This document shows positions 45,142 to 55,143 of a stretch of DNA of 64,000 nt, piece by piece. Source of the DNA: CAYFNF01 sp964344485 (GTDB taxonomy: Bacteria > Patescibacteriota > Patescibacteriia > UBA9570 > XYC2-FULL-38-9); assembly GCA_964344485.1 (NCBI GenBank), contig CAYFNF010000002.1:1-64000 (forward strand). The letters run 5' to 3'. Each line of letters begins with the position of its first letter. Positions within the stretch are counted from its first letter, which is position 1. Under the pieces are notes generated by a model. The model had not been told where the DNA came from and searched no databases. It saw only the letters and a list, made by a program, of their open reading frames with translations. The translations under genes and the position numbers were made by a program.

Positions 45142-47535
45142 ATGAAAAAAAGAGTAATAAATATCAATTTCAAAGGTAGAAGTATTGCGCAGGCCAAAGC
45201 TACCCCTTTTATTATCTGGGTTGTTGTTTGTGTTGTGAGCATTGTGAGTATCGTCTATTTACATATTCCTCAATTTCAGCATTTTTCATTAAATATCGGC
45301 GAGGGAAATGATACTTCTATTTGGGAGGATATTTTCATTGATGCATCGTATATCGGACAATCATATAAAGATGGTCAGGAGACCTATCGTAAGTTTATTG
45401 GCGCAAATACAAGAGCATACATAAATCTAAAGAATCGACTATCTGGAAAACAGGATATTGAATTAACAGCAACTGTAAGGAGTGATGAAGATTTAGATGC
45501 GTATATGTCATGCGACCTTTGTGATACCGATTTAAAATGGAATCAGAATCGAGATTATAATCCAACGTTTTATAAAACGCAGTTTAAGGATTATGCAGAA
45601 ATCGGTAATTATTCTGGCATTCATATTTATGCTCGAAATGATATTGTCGACACCACGGATTTTTCCAGAAGGGCAGGGGATATTCATAGCTGGATCGAAG
45701 ATAATATGAAAGAAGGAAGCTATTCCGCGAGTATTATCGATGCGGATATAGATTTATCATCTCACCTTTCTACGCAGGAGATTGATACAACGCTATTAAC
45801 AGTACCGACGTTAACACGCGGGGATGTAACTTATATTGCGTATTTTAAAGACTCAATAGATCTTACAATTAAGAAGGCAGATTTAAATTGGTATACTGGA
45901 AAAGAGGATGTTGAAGTCACGATTACACCAATGGGTAATCCAGATGAAGTACTAAGTAACTTCGTGATCCTGGATGATGACAATACTTCAGACGATCGTA
46001 TGCGTGGAGAGAACCAGGAGATGAATATCCAACTACAAGATATTGAAGAGGGGTCATATGAAATACATATTAGAGAGGTGCGTAAAGAGAACGCTGTACC
46101 GCAATTGGATTTTGTAGTTCCAGAGGTGATAGTAAATACAAATAAGATTGTTTTAACCGGAGAGGTGGTATTTGGTGGAAGAGCTCGGCTGTATTATAAC
46201 AGTAGTCGTAAGCGGTCTATTCGTACACTCATTTGGACAGAGTATCAGTTGCAGGATATGTGGTCAGATGTCGCAACGGTCTATAATGCGGATTACTATG
46301 ACATCAATAAATGGAATACTATTCAATTGCAGTCTGGAAATCGGAAGTTTCGAACTGAAGATTCGATAAGAATTGATATGAACGATTATTTCTTTGCTTT
46401 CTCTTCTAATGATTCTTATTACAATCCGTATGTATTCGAAGTGAATAGCAATAATCCTGATATTATCATTACTTCATTAGATTTTTCATTTGATAATGGA
46501 TGGGCGACTGTATCCAAAACCATACCAGTAGAGTCTGTAATTGATCATTATAATATAACTGGTAGTCAACTTAGCGACGTCGGACAGCTTGAATGGCAGT
46601 TATTAGCACCGAATACAGGCACTGCGTATACATTTATAAATCAGTTAGTGCAGCAAGGGTATTACTATGCATATAATGATGGCTCGGTACATATCTTTAC
46701 TAAGCGAGCGACGAAGAATATCTCAGACGTTTTTTATAAGAGTTATTTTGAATGGTTAGAAGATAATGTTCCAAAGTATAGTGCGGTCGGTACAATTAAT
46801 TTTGAACCGAATTATCGAAAATTTTCCGAGCATAAGAATTGGACGACTGATGACAATCAGACAACGATTGATGTGGAGTTCTACGGTGGTGCCAAATTGC
46901 AATCTTTGAATCAAGATAGCATCGATATCTCGCTTGAGTATATTGTCCATCAAGAACCGTTGAGTCTTATTCGTTTTCAAATATACAATAGCTCAGGCGA
47001 GGTAATTGCTGATGAAACTATCGCAGATGAGAACATAGCAGTGGGCAGTCTTCAACAGCATCAAATCAGTATTCCGAATATTAAAAATGATGTCTATACA
47101 TTAGATTTTCTTCCCAGCAACGTTGATTACTCAATAGTAGAGTGTACGATTAATTCTGATAATGTCGTTTTTACTGGACCAGCATTTTTTCAAGAGGAGA
47201 GCCAGATATATTTAGAGCATGAGAAAGGGCGGACCGTGAAATACAAGCTTGAACGCGATGAAGATCAGCAGGTACTCTCTATAAATGATGACCCGATTGT
47301 TCTCACGCAGGAAAGTGTTGGTTCCTGGCTATATCAGTATCTGCCACATGGAGCACACACTATCTCAACTCGCGAGCCTGTATGGTTCGATGCTGACTAT
47401 TATTCTATATCAGAGGATTCATTCTTTATTCCATTTCAATATACATTTGAGGCGCACGATGATCAGAATTATGTCATTTATGATCAAGAAATTCCGACTA
47501 TCTATCTGTCATCTATAGAAGTAACTGTGGAATAA
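45142..47535 (+). CDS. Modular surface protein, two-unit paralogue
   Basis: 797 aa. Basic start, membrane helix ~22-42, then outward region. CxxC at 124/127. Copy 1 has D-D-D at 278-280 within L-D-D-D-N-T-S-D-D, preceded by T-G-K-E-D-V, both nearly identical to copy 2 of the protein at 42595. Each half ends with a Y-F/F-F-x-F...P-Y module. Divergent from its paralogue across a 147-nt gap and 3 nt before its own GT-C partner. Confidence 0.75.
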   Translation: MKKRVININFKGRSIAQAKATPFIIWVVVCVVSIVSIVYLHIPQFQHFSLNIGEGNDTSIWEDIFIDASYIGQSYKDGQETYRKFIGANTRAYINLKNRLSGKQDIELTATVRSDEDLDAYMSCDLCDTDLKWNQNRDYNPTFYKTQFKDYAEIGNYSGIHIYARNDIVDTTDFSRRAGDIHSWIEDNMKEGSYSASIIDADIDLSSHLSTQEIDTTLLTVPTLTRGDVTYIAYFKDSIDLTIKKADLNWYTGKEDVEVTITPMGNPDEVLSNFVILDDDNTSDDRMRGENQEMNIQLQDIEEGSYEIHIREVRKENAVPQLDFVVPEVIVNTNKIVLTGEVVFGGRARLYYNSSRKRSIRTLIWTEYQLQDMWSDVATVYNADYYDINKWNTIQLQSGNRKFRTEDSIRIDMNDYFFAFSSNDSYYNPYVFEVNSNNPDIIITSLDFSFDNGWATVSKTIPVESVIDHYNITGSQLSDVGQLEWQLLAPNTGTAYTFINQLVQQGYYYAYNDGSVHIFTKRATKNISDVFYKSYFEWLEDNVPKYSAVGTINFEPNYRKFSEHKNWTTDDNQTTIDVEFYGGAKLQSLNQDSIDISLEYIVHQEPLSLIRFQIYNSSGEVIADETIADENIAVGSLQQHQISIPNIKNDVYTLDFLPSNVDYSIVECTINSDNVVFTGPAFFQEESQIYLEHEKGRTVKYKLERDEDQQVLSINDDPIVLTQESVGSWLYQYLPHGAHTISTREPVWFDADYYSISEDSFFIPFQYTFEAHDDQNYVIYDQEIPTIYLSSIEVTVE

Positions 47536-47538
47536 CGT

Positions 47539-49839
47539 ATGCTGTGGTATTTCCTACTCTTTTTTTGTGTCATATGCGCAGTCGGGTACCTCTATGCGTG
47601 TATTGAGGGAAGAGTTCATAATGTTCTTTCGTTAGTGCGGAATTCAAACGTTCAAGATATTTCGTTGTTGCTAGTAGTGTTGCTTTTTTTCTATCTAGCG
47701 CTATCTAGTACTGGGCTGGTTTTTTCATTGCCGGTGAATCATGCATGGCTATTTATTCTTATTCTACTAGTGAGCAGCATTGCTCTTCTTTCATCAAAAC
47801 GATTGGAGGATAAAAAATTACTTTCTTTTAATGTATCTCGAAACGTCACTGTTGTTTTATTTCTCTCTTTGATAATTATCGCCGCCGTATTCCGTTTTAT
47901 TAATCTTTCAGAAATAAATATCGGTGTTGATTCAATATCTCATTTATATCAAGCAAAACGCCTGTTGCTATTTGAATCGCTAATATACGAAAGAGGATTT
48001 CCTTACACGTTCTTAATTACAATCACACAGTTCTTTTTTGGGAATTCCCTTTTTATAGTGTTAGTCTTAAACGTCTGTATTAATCTCACTACAGGTATTG
48101 CTCTCTTTTTTATAACTCGAAAGTTGATTTCAAATGAAGTGGCACTTCTGGCTCTAGCGTTTTTTGCAATATCTCCATGGTCAATCGGTATGTCGCATTT
48201 TATTCGTATGTATGACTTATTCCAACTGTGTTTCCTTCTATTCTGTTTCGTCGTCTATCTGTTTCTATACCAGAAGGGATACAAGAAGCTTCTCATACGT
48301 CAATACCGAATTCAACAAGTGGTTTCATCAATTGAAAAATACTTCTCTCTTCGGTTAGCCCTGATAGCAGGAGTGCTGTTACTGTTCACTCAAGCCGTGC
48401 ATGCATCAGTGTTTACCGCAGTTCTTGTTCTTCTCATCCTTATTGCTGCGATTGCATGTTTCCGAGTAGGGTACGGTCTGCGCACATATACTCATATTCA
48501 TGAAGCAATCAATAATAAGTACTTCATTATCACTTGTATCAGCTGTATTCTCTTCTTAGCGATCTATATTATCGAGTCTGAGTTCATTGGAACATTTACT
48601 GCCTCTATTAGGGAGTCTATCAGTCCAGTACCGAATCACGACCGAAATTATCTATCATTCGTCTTATCTCAATACTCTTCATTGCTGATGATTTTTATAC
48701 TGGCGTGTGCCTGTGCGTATGCGTTATGGATACGCCTCCATCGGCAGTCGTTATTATATATACACGCAATTCTATATGGAGTTTTCTTTATGATGTTATT
48801 CGTCATTGAGCGGTATTTCTCTCCACGGTATATTTACAATTTACTCCCGCTACTGTTTATACTGCTCGCAGTTGGATCGTTGTTTTTCTTTTCTTTTTTT
48901 CTGAACCCGCTGATTCAGCGATTGACAGCATCAAAAAGAAAGCAGCAAAGTCTACTTGCAGCATCGTTTATCGGCATGTTCGTATTACTCGTTCCTGTGC
49001 GAGACGTTCAAGATGTGTTCACCTGGCCACAAGTTGGCGAGAATCCACTATACGAAATTAATTATCCGTATTACGATATGTTGGACTTGATCACTATTAC
49101 TCCAGATGACTACCTTTATCAGATTAATCATGGAATTTGGGATGTGATTCAAGATGAGTCAGAACATATTTACACGCTGTCAAAACGCGATATTCAAGGG
49201 AATACATTGTCTGATAGTAACTCAGAAGAAGTATTCTATGAATCGTTAACTAAGACATCTCATGGATATTTCTTAGTAGATGAGTATCGTCATGAAAAAT
49301 GGGGGTGCCTAGGAACAAGCCTGCCTTCCTGTCAGTTTCGAAATTTCATTAACACCGCGTTCTATACTAATGATTCCTATACCAATGGAAACCTGATGTT
49401 ATTTGAATGGAATGCTCAACCGTATCAAGAAGTGACTGAAGAATCCTTGCTTACCCAGGATCTATCGGAGTCTCATAATATCAATAATTATTTTTTACTC
49501 AGCAGAGTTCAAGATGGCTCCATTGATATTAATAGAAAGGATATTCAATTTTCAGTTCTTGCACAACCAGAAGCTCATAATATTTCAGGAGCATTCCTTA
49601 TAGCCAATTGTGATACGATCATAAATGCAACAGAAGAGGAGCATGAATCATATAGCATTCCTCCAATTGCGCTGTATATTCCAGCAGTCACAGACGCGCA
49701 AGAGCGCTATCAGTACAATCTCTCTGTTCCAAGTCGATCCAAAATTCACTCTTTTGACGGCTTGTCATGTGATATAAATGTGCTAGACTTACATACCTAC
49801 GAATTCATTACCGTAGGAAAAGGAAAAGTAGTAATATAA
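47539..49839 (+). CDS. GT-C membrane glycosyltransferase paired with surface protein
   Basis: 766 aa, about 14 helices (to ~residue 490) and a ~270-aa outward soluble domain. I-G-V-D-S-I-S-H-L-Y is in the position of the catalytic loop: Asp is kept but the usual Glu is Ser. F-I-R-M-Y-D-L-F matches the A-R-M-Y motif of its paralogue at 40551. Three nt after the surface-protein gene. Likely a protein or lipid glycosyltransferase. Confidence 0.78.
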   Translation: MLWYFLLFFCVICAVGYLYACIEGRVHNVLSLVRNSNVQDISLLLVVLLFFYLALSSTGLVFSLPVNHAWLFILILLVSSIALLSSKRLEDKKLLSFNVSRNVTVVLFLSLIIIAAVFRFINLSEINIGVDSISHLYQAKRLLLFESLIYERGFPYTFLITITQFFFGNSLFIVLVLNVCINLTTGIALFFITRKLISNEVALLALAFFAISPWSIGMSHFIRMYDLFQLCFLLFCFVVYLFLYQKGYKKLLIRQYRIQQVVSSIEKYFSLRLALIAGVLLLFTQAVHASVFTAVLVLLILIAAIACFRVGYGLRTYTHIHEAINNKYFIITCISCILFLAIYIIESEFIGTFTASIRESISPVPNHDRNYLSFVLSQYSSLLMIFILACACAYALWIRLHRQSLLYIHAILYGVFFMMLFVIERYFSPRYIYNLLPLLFILLAVGSLFFFSFFLNPLIQRLTASKRKQQSLLAASFIGMFVLLVPVRDVQDVFTWPQVGENPLYEINYPYYDMLDLITITPDDYLYQINHGIWDVIQDESEHIYTLSKRDIQGNTLSDSNSEEVFYESLTKTSHGYFLVDEYRHEKWGCLGTSLPSCQFRNFINTAFYTNDSYTNGNLMLFEWNAQPYQEVTEESLLTQDLSESHNINNYFLLSRVQDGSIDINRKDIQFSVLAQPEAHNISGAFLIANCDTIINATEEEHESYSIPPIALYIPAVTDAQERYQYNLSVPSRSKIHSFDGLSCDINVLDLHTYEFITVGKGKVVI

Positions 49840-49840
49840 T
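49835..49840 (+). promoter_or_regulatory. -10 box (TATAAT) for the ECF-S-like gene
   Basis: Consensus TATAAT overlapping the stop of the GT-C gene and ending 8 nt before ATG 49849; leaderless geometry. No clear -35. Confidence 0.5.
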
Positions 49841-49848
49841 TATCATAT

Positions 49849-50406
49849 ATGAATGCAATAACTAGTATTTCACCACGCTTGGTGTGTGATCAACTACGAT
49901 TTAATCATGTACGTTTATACAGTACCGCAGTGATATTCAGTGCGTTAACTATCGTGACGCCGTATATCTTGCATCAATTTCATATCGCTGGCCAAGTACT
50001 ACTACCAATGTATTTTTTTGTTTTAATCGCTGCATATAAATACGGTTGGAGAGCTGGAATGGTGACAGCATGTATTGCGCCACTAGTGAGCTACGCACTT
50101 ACTGGAATGCCGATTGTACCGATTCTCTACTTTGTTATAGCTAAAGGAACTGTTCTTGCAATAGTTACTGGCCTCATTTCTCAACGAATACATCGAGTAT
50201 CCGTAGTAGCACTGCTTGGTGTGATTAGTGTGTATCAACTATTCGGCATTGCCTTAGTGTTCGGAATCACTCAGAATTGGACAAAAGCCCTGTTGGATAT
50301 TCAAATGGGATGGCCAGGTCTATTACTTCAAATCATCGGCGGATACTTTGTATTGACGCTGTTTAGCATATATGCAAAACGGAAAGAGCTTCCAAGAGAT
50401 CAGTAG
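49849..50406 (+). CDS. ECF-transporter S-component-like membrane protein
   Basis: 185 aa, about six helices. V-L-L-P-M-Y-F-F-V-L-I-A-A-Y-K-Y-G-W-R-A-G, then L-V-S-Y-A-L-T-G-M-P is the pattern of energy-coupling-factor substrate-binding subunits, including the conserved G-M-P. It would bind a nutrient and load the shared EcfAA'T module, which is not in this window. The downstream gene is a phosphoribosyltransferase overlapping by 35 nt, so a nucleobase or related ring compound is the likely substrate (inference). Confidence 0.65.
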   Translation: MNAITSISPRLVCDQLRFNHVRLYSTAVIFSALTIVTPYILHQFHIAGQVLLPMYFFVLIAAYKYGWRAGMVTACIAPLVSYALTGMPIVPILYFVIAKGTVLAIVTGLISQRIHRVSVVALLGVISVYQLFGIALVFGITQNWTKALLDIQMGWPGLLLQIIGGYFVLTLFSIYAKRKELPRDQ

Positions 50407-50782
50407 TAAGCTTAGCTCTCTAACCTTTACTGAAGGTTTTGATTTCGTTGTTGCTATTGGACGTGGCGGTATTGTTCCTGGGTACATGATCGCTCAACAG
50501 TTAGGTGTAGATTTTGCAGTGTTGTGGATGCGATACAGAGATGATGTAAATAACGTTGAATTCTCCGAGCCACAATTAGTGAGAGACATGAATTTTTCAG
50601 TTAAAGGAAAAAGCGTACTTATTGTAGATGATGTAAACAGAACCGGAGCAACATTGCAAGCAGCAAAATCTCATCTCAAGGATGCAGAGAAGATAAAGAC
50701 ATTTGCAGTGAATGGAGAGGCAGATTACTTCCTATTTAACGAAGAATGCTTTATACTACCGTGGAATAAATATAAGGCATAA
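50372..50782 (+). CDS. Phosphoribosyltransferase (PRT type I)
   Basis: 136 aa. V-A-I-G-R-G-G-I-V-P-G near residue 27; V-L-I-V-D-D-V-N-R-T-G-A-T at ~85-97 is the PRPP-binding motif; short, like xanthine/hypoxanthine/nucleobase PRTs. Makes a nucleoside monophosphate from base and PRPP. Starts 35 nt inside the transporter gene, so the two are coupled. Purine salvage is expected; the exact base is unknown. Confidence 0.85.
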   Translation: MQNGKSFQEISSKLSSLTFTEGFDFVVAIGRGGIVPGYMIAQQLGVDFAVLWMRYRDDVNNVEFSEPQLVRDMNFSVKGKSVLIVDDVNRTGATLQAAKSHLKDAEKIKTFAVNGEADYFLFNEECFILPWNKYKA

Positions 50783-50788
50783 TACACT

Positions 50789-52132
50789 ATGAATTGGAGA
50801 AAACTAGTCATCTATCTCTTTTTTTGGAAAGACGGAACGGATATTCTTCGATATATGCGAGAGATAAATACAGTGCAGTTCTACAGCAGGGATAAAATTC
50901 AGCAACTACAAGAGAAGGAATTGAAGGACCTGCTTCTCCATGCGTATAATAATGTCCCGTATTATAAAGAGGTATTTGATTCTATTGAATTGATTCAAGA
51001 TGGAGAAGTTGATCTATCTCGTTTTTCTGATATTCCAATTCTAAACAAAGAGATTATTCGTGAGCAGAAAGAACAGCTCTATAGTAAAGACAAAGAGACA
51101 AGAAAATGGTATAAGAACACATCTGGCGGCAGCACTGGAGTGCCTGTAGAATTTATTCAAGATATGACCTATCGTGACAAGTCATGGGCAAATAAAATTC
51201 TGTACAATCGCATGCTTGGCAAGGATGAGGGGCAAAGAGAAGTGAAGTTATGGGGGTCAGAGAGAGATATTTTTCAAGGTTCAGAGTCGTTAAAAGCGCG
51301 CATACAGAATTGGATTTATAATCGTATGCTGCTGAACAGTTTCAAAATGTCTGAGAAACAGATGGGGGAATATGTGAAGAAGATTAATGAATTTAAGCCA
51401 GTTTCTATTTGGGCGTATGTGGATTCTGCATATGAATTGGCACGATATATTGAGAAGAATAAATTGAAAGTACATTCACCAACAGCAATCCTTGTTACTG
51501 CTGGCACAGTATATCCTAAAATTAAGAAGTATATATCAGAAGTATTTCAGGCGCCGGTCTATAATCAGTATGGATCACGAGAAGCAGGAGACATGGCGTG
51601 TGAGTGTCCTGAGCAGAACGGCTTGCATGTGTACGAATACCTGTATAAATTTGAGATTCTTGATCAGAAATTACAACCGTGTCCTCCAGGAGAAGTAGGT
51701 GAGATTTATGTGACGCTACTGATGAATTATTCTATGCCACTGATTCGATATAAGATTGGAGATACTGCGTCATGGACTGGAGAAGAGAGTTGTGCGTGCG
51801 GAAGGAATCTACCGTTAATAAATGATGTGCATGGTCGTGTAACTGATCACTTTAAACTAGAGGATGGAACGTTGATTCATGGAGAGTACTTCACGCACCT
51901 GTTCTATTTTCGACCCTGGATAAAGAAATTTCAGGTAGTACAAGAGAAATATAACGTAGTACATTGTTATGTAGTAGTGCAAGGTGAAGAAGATAAAAAA
52001 GATACACAAGACATTATCGATAAAATACAGTTGGTAATGGGCGATGCTTGTACAGTAGAAATAAAACGAGTTGAGGATATTCCTCCTAGCAAATCTGGCA
52101 AGTATTTATATACAAAAAGTAATGTAGAGTAA
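50789..52132 (+). CDS. PaaK/CapK-like adenylate-forming enzyme
   Basis: 447 aa. T-S-G-G-S-T-G-V-P-V near residue 111 is the ATP-binding P-loop of acyl-adenylating enzymes; Y-G-S-R-E-A-G-D near 260 is the core motif; P-L-I-R-Y-K-I-G-D and Y-E-x-Y-K-F close it. Phenylacetate-CoA-ligase-like (CapK) proteins in polysaccharide clusters probably activate a carboxylic acid for attachment to a glycan. Followed after 3 nt by the DUF362 gene. Confidence 0.83.
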   Translation: MNWRKLVIYLFFWKDGTDILRYMREINTVQFYSRDKIQQLQEKELKDLLLHAYNNVPYYKEVFDSIELIQDGEVDLSRFSDIPILNKEIIREQKEQLYSKDKETRKWYKNTSGGSTGVPVEFIQDMTYRDKSWANKILYNRMLGKDEGQREVKLWGSERDIFQGSESLKARIQNWIYNRMLLNSFKMSEKQMGEYVKKINEFKPVSIWAYVDSAYELARYIEKNKLKVHSPTAILVTAGTVYPKIKKYISEVFQAPVYNQYGSREAGDMACECPEQNGLHVYEYLYKFEILDQKLQPCPPGEVGEIYVTLLMNYSMPLIRYKIGDTASWTGEESCACGRNLPLINDVHGRVTDHFKLEDGTLIHGEYFTHLFYFRPWIKKFQVVQEKYNVVHCYVVVQGEEDKKDTQDIIDKIQLVMGDACTVEIKRVEDIPPSKSGKYLYTKSNVE

Positions 52133-52135
52133 ACA

Positions 52136-53724
52136 ATGAATGAGTCTATCATACATATTGAAAAGCGAGATACCTATACGTATCCAGATGCACCGTTTCA
52201 TCCTCCGAAGCAGTATGCTGAATTCGGTGAGGATGAGCAGTCTCTCGATTCTGATAATCAAGTATATGATGCAGTAAGAGAAACACTGCTCCAATTAGGA
52301 TTGGACCGTGAACACCAGAACACCAGTGAGTGGCGACCATTCAAAGATATGGTGCAACCTGGCAATCATATTGTATTGAAACCGAATTTTGTATTCAGCA
52401 AGCATCCAATGGGTGATGTGGGAATGAAAAGCATGTTATCTCACGCGTCAATTATGAGACCGTTGGTCGATTATCTGTTACTCAGTACAAATGGTGATTG
52501 TAAGATAACGATTTGTGATGTGCCGTTACAAAGCGCTGATTGGGAAGATATAATTACTTATAGTGGTACCAAGGAGCTCGTTGAGTACTTTGCTGAAAAA
52601 GGAGTGCAGATAGATCTATTGGATCTACGCAAAGAGATTTCATATCTTAATGATGAGAAAGTAATCTATAAGAGAGATATACGCGACCGAGATCCGCTTG
52701 GATATCGAGAGGTAGACTTGGGAGAACAGAGCTTACTCATGCCGGTAATCAAGCACTATAAGAAATTCATGATTACTGATTATGATAAAGGAACTGTTGC
52801 TGAACATCATAATCCAGAGAGGAATGAGTATTATATCGCAGGAACGATATTAGACGCAGATCTATTCATTAATATTCCGAAACTAAAGACCCATAGAAAA
52901 GCTGGCCTGACCGCTGCTGTAAAGAATCTGATCGGTATGAATGGAGACAAGAGGTGGATTGCGCATCATCGAGAAGGCTCTCTAAACCGTGGCGGTGATG
53001 AATTCCCATCTTACCATTTATACAACTGGTTAGAGTTTAGAATTTTTACCTTCTTAAAACGTAAGGGGCCGATCGGTATTTGGATTGCGACTCAACTGCG
53101 ATGGGGGAGGCGTGTGTTATTTCAATTTTATAGCAAAATTATACGGCTGAAGAAAAGTTTGACCTCAAAGAAACAGGACTCATCATCTACCGAGCCAGGA
53201 AGTCATGAGATCTCAAATGATATAACGTATGAGCAGTTTAGAGAACTGTACCCTGGCACTACGTATGAGACTTTTCTTGAATTGATCCCAAAGAAAATAA
53301 AATACTCTGAAGGAAGTTGGTACGGAAATGATACGATTTGGCGAACAGTATCAGATTTGAATCGTATTATTTTCTATGCAGATAAACAAGGAAAGATGAC
53401 TGATACGCGGCAACGAAAGTATTTCTGCATTGTTGATGGCATTCTCGCTGGTGAACGTGAAGGGCCCATGGAGCATGTTCCAAAGAAAACAGGAGTGATC
53501 ATTGGAGGTTTTCATCCGATGACTGTTGATTATTCATGCGCAAAAANNNNNNNNNNTACAAGAAAATCCCGTGTATCTATAAGTTGTTTGAAGATCCAAA
53601 AATCAACTACATGAATATTCAACCAAATGATGTATCAATTGCATCTAATGTCGATTTAAAAACGTTGGATTTTCATTTTATTCCGACAATGAATTGGCAG
53701 GGGCATATTGAGCGAGAAGAATAA
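52136..53724 (+). CDS. DUF362-domain protein (contains gap)
   Basis: Two reading frames joined across the gap at 53547-53556: the first, before the gap, includes L-F-I-N-I-P-K-L-K-T-H-R-K-A-G-L-T and K-N-L-I-G-M-N-G-D-K, hallmarks of DUF362; the second runs from 53557 to TAA 53724 with H-F-I-P-T-M-N-W-Q-G-H-I-E, the usual DUF362 end. The frame shift across the gap is explained by its nominal length. DUF362 has no settled function. Neighbours a CapK-like gene, a recurring pair in surface-glycan loci. Confidence 0.75.
53547..53556. other. Assembly gap (10 N)
   Basis: Nominal-length gap near the 3' end of the DUF362 gene. Confidence 0.99.
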
Positions 53725-53805
53725 ACTCGACAAGAATTGGTTTGCTACTGCATAGCCAATATCGTGTTTTTCTGTTAGTATATGGAGCGCAATAAGTGAT
53801 GTTAC

Positions 53806-55143
53806 ATGCAACAAGTTAAGCGCTACGCCGCGAAATCGCGAGAATTAATTATAGCACTAATTGATCGCATTCATTTGCGGATTTTTAAACGTCCAGCAGG
53901 AGATAAGCTGAAGCATTTTATTAAGAATTTTGGTTATTTAGCTTCTGCTGAGATCATTGGTAGTGTTATCGGTTTTCCTGTAAAGATACTTGCTGGAAGA
54001 TTCCTCGGTCCAGTGGAGTATGGGAAATATGCTTTGATATTGAATCTTGTTCAATTCTTTTTTCTTCCGATGATTTTTGGATTTACTACAGCAGCACTAC
54101 GATACCTACCTCAACATAAAGAGAGGAGAAAAGAGATTATCGGACTTATTAATCTCCTGCTTACATTTACTATTTCATCTTCAGTAGTTGGCTTTATTCT
54201 TACTAGGAGCTTGTGGATACGATTATTTGGTATCACTGAAGATTTATTCTGGTGGACGCTAATTATTACCGTTGTTACAGTATTATATCGTGTCTATGAT
54301 GCATTTCAGCGAGGCTTAGATCGATTTCGGGTACTGTTCTTTATTACGATTATAAACTCTGTTATCGCGCTTACAACATTCTTATTGTTCATTTTTGGAT
54401 TGGATGACCATAGTTATCGAGCGTACGTATTTGCTTTGATCTTAGCGCAAGGAACAGCTTTCATCATTTTCTTTGTACTGCATCTGCTAAGAAAAGAAAT
54501 AAAGATTACGTACTCGAAGGATTTAGCGAAATCTATTCTCAGTTATTCAGGTTTGGCGATGCTGACTGGTTTAGCGAGTTTTTTAATAAGTAATGTTGAT
54601 CGTTTCTTTTTGAATCATTACATGACGCTCTTTTGGGTTGGTGTCTATTCCGCGTACATTAATGCAGGGAATGTATTTATCGGCAGATTTTTTCAGTTAT
54701 TCTTAAACGTCTACTTTCCATCAATTTCAGGCGAGAAGGACAAAGAAAAAATTGCTGCAATGTTAAAGAAGATAGCAATTATTGTACCCATACCAGTCTT
54801 TATTATTTCTGCGTTGTCAATATGGGGAATTATCTGGTTATTCGGCGAAGAGTTTCCGATTCGTTTAGATCTCATACTTCTATTCTCTGTGAATAATTGT
54901 ATATATGTGCTATATCAACTGTACATGTGGTTAATTAATTCTCAAGGTAATAAGGGGGTAAAAGCAACGCTTCGTATTTTACTTTTAAATGCAGGACTTA
55001 ACGTGTTTCTATTATTCACGTTGGTCCAAACAATGGGAATACATGGAGCGATACTGTCTCTCATCGTAGTGAATTCTATTTTCCTTGTATACTTCTACTA
55101 TCAAACTAAGAGATTTTTAAAGAACAAATTGTTTCATGAATAA
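53806..55143 (+). CDS. Polysaccharide flippase (Wzx-like)
   Basis: 445 aa; ~40-residue basic N-terminus, then 12 or more helices. A-G-R-F-L-G-P-V-E-Y-G-K-Y near residue 65 is the family signature. Starts after an 81-nt gap that contains TGT-TAGTAT (a possible extended -10, ~25 nt before the ATG). The stop overlaps the next gene by 8 nt. Confidence 0.86.
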   Translation: MQQVKRYAAKSRELIIALIDRIHLRIFKRPAGDKLKHFIKNFGYLASAEIIGSVIGFPVKILAGRFLGPVEYGKYALILNLVQFFFLPMIFGFTTAALRYLPQHKERRKEIIGLINLLLTFTISSSVVGFILTRSLWIRLFGITEDLFWWTLIITVVTVLYRVYDAFQRGLDRFRVLFFITIINSVIALTTFLLFIFGLDDHSYRAYVFALILAQGTAFIIFFVLHLLRKEIKITYSKDLAKSILSYSGLAMLTGLASFLISNVDRFFLNHYMTLFWVGVYSAYINAGNVFIGRFFQLFLNVYFPSISGEKDKEKIAAMLKKIAIIVPIPVFIISALSIWGIIWLFGEEFPIRLDLILLFSVNNCIYVLYQLYMWLINSQGNKGVKATLRILLLNAGLNVFLLFTLVQTMGIHGAILSLIVVNSIFLVYFYYQTKRFLKNKLFHE

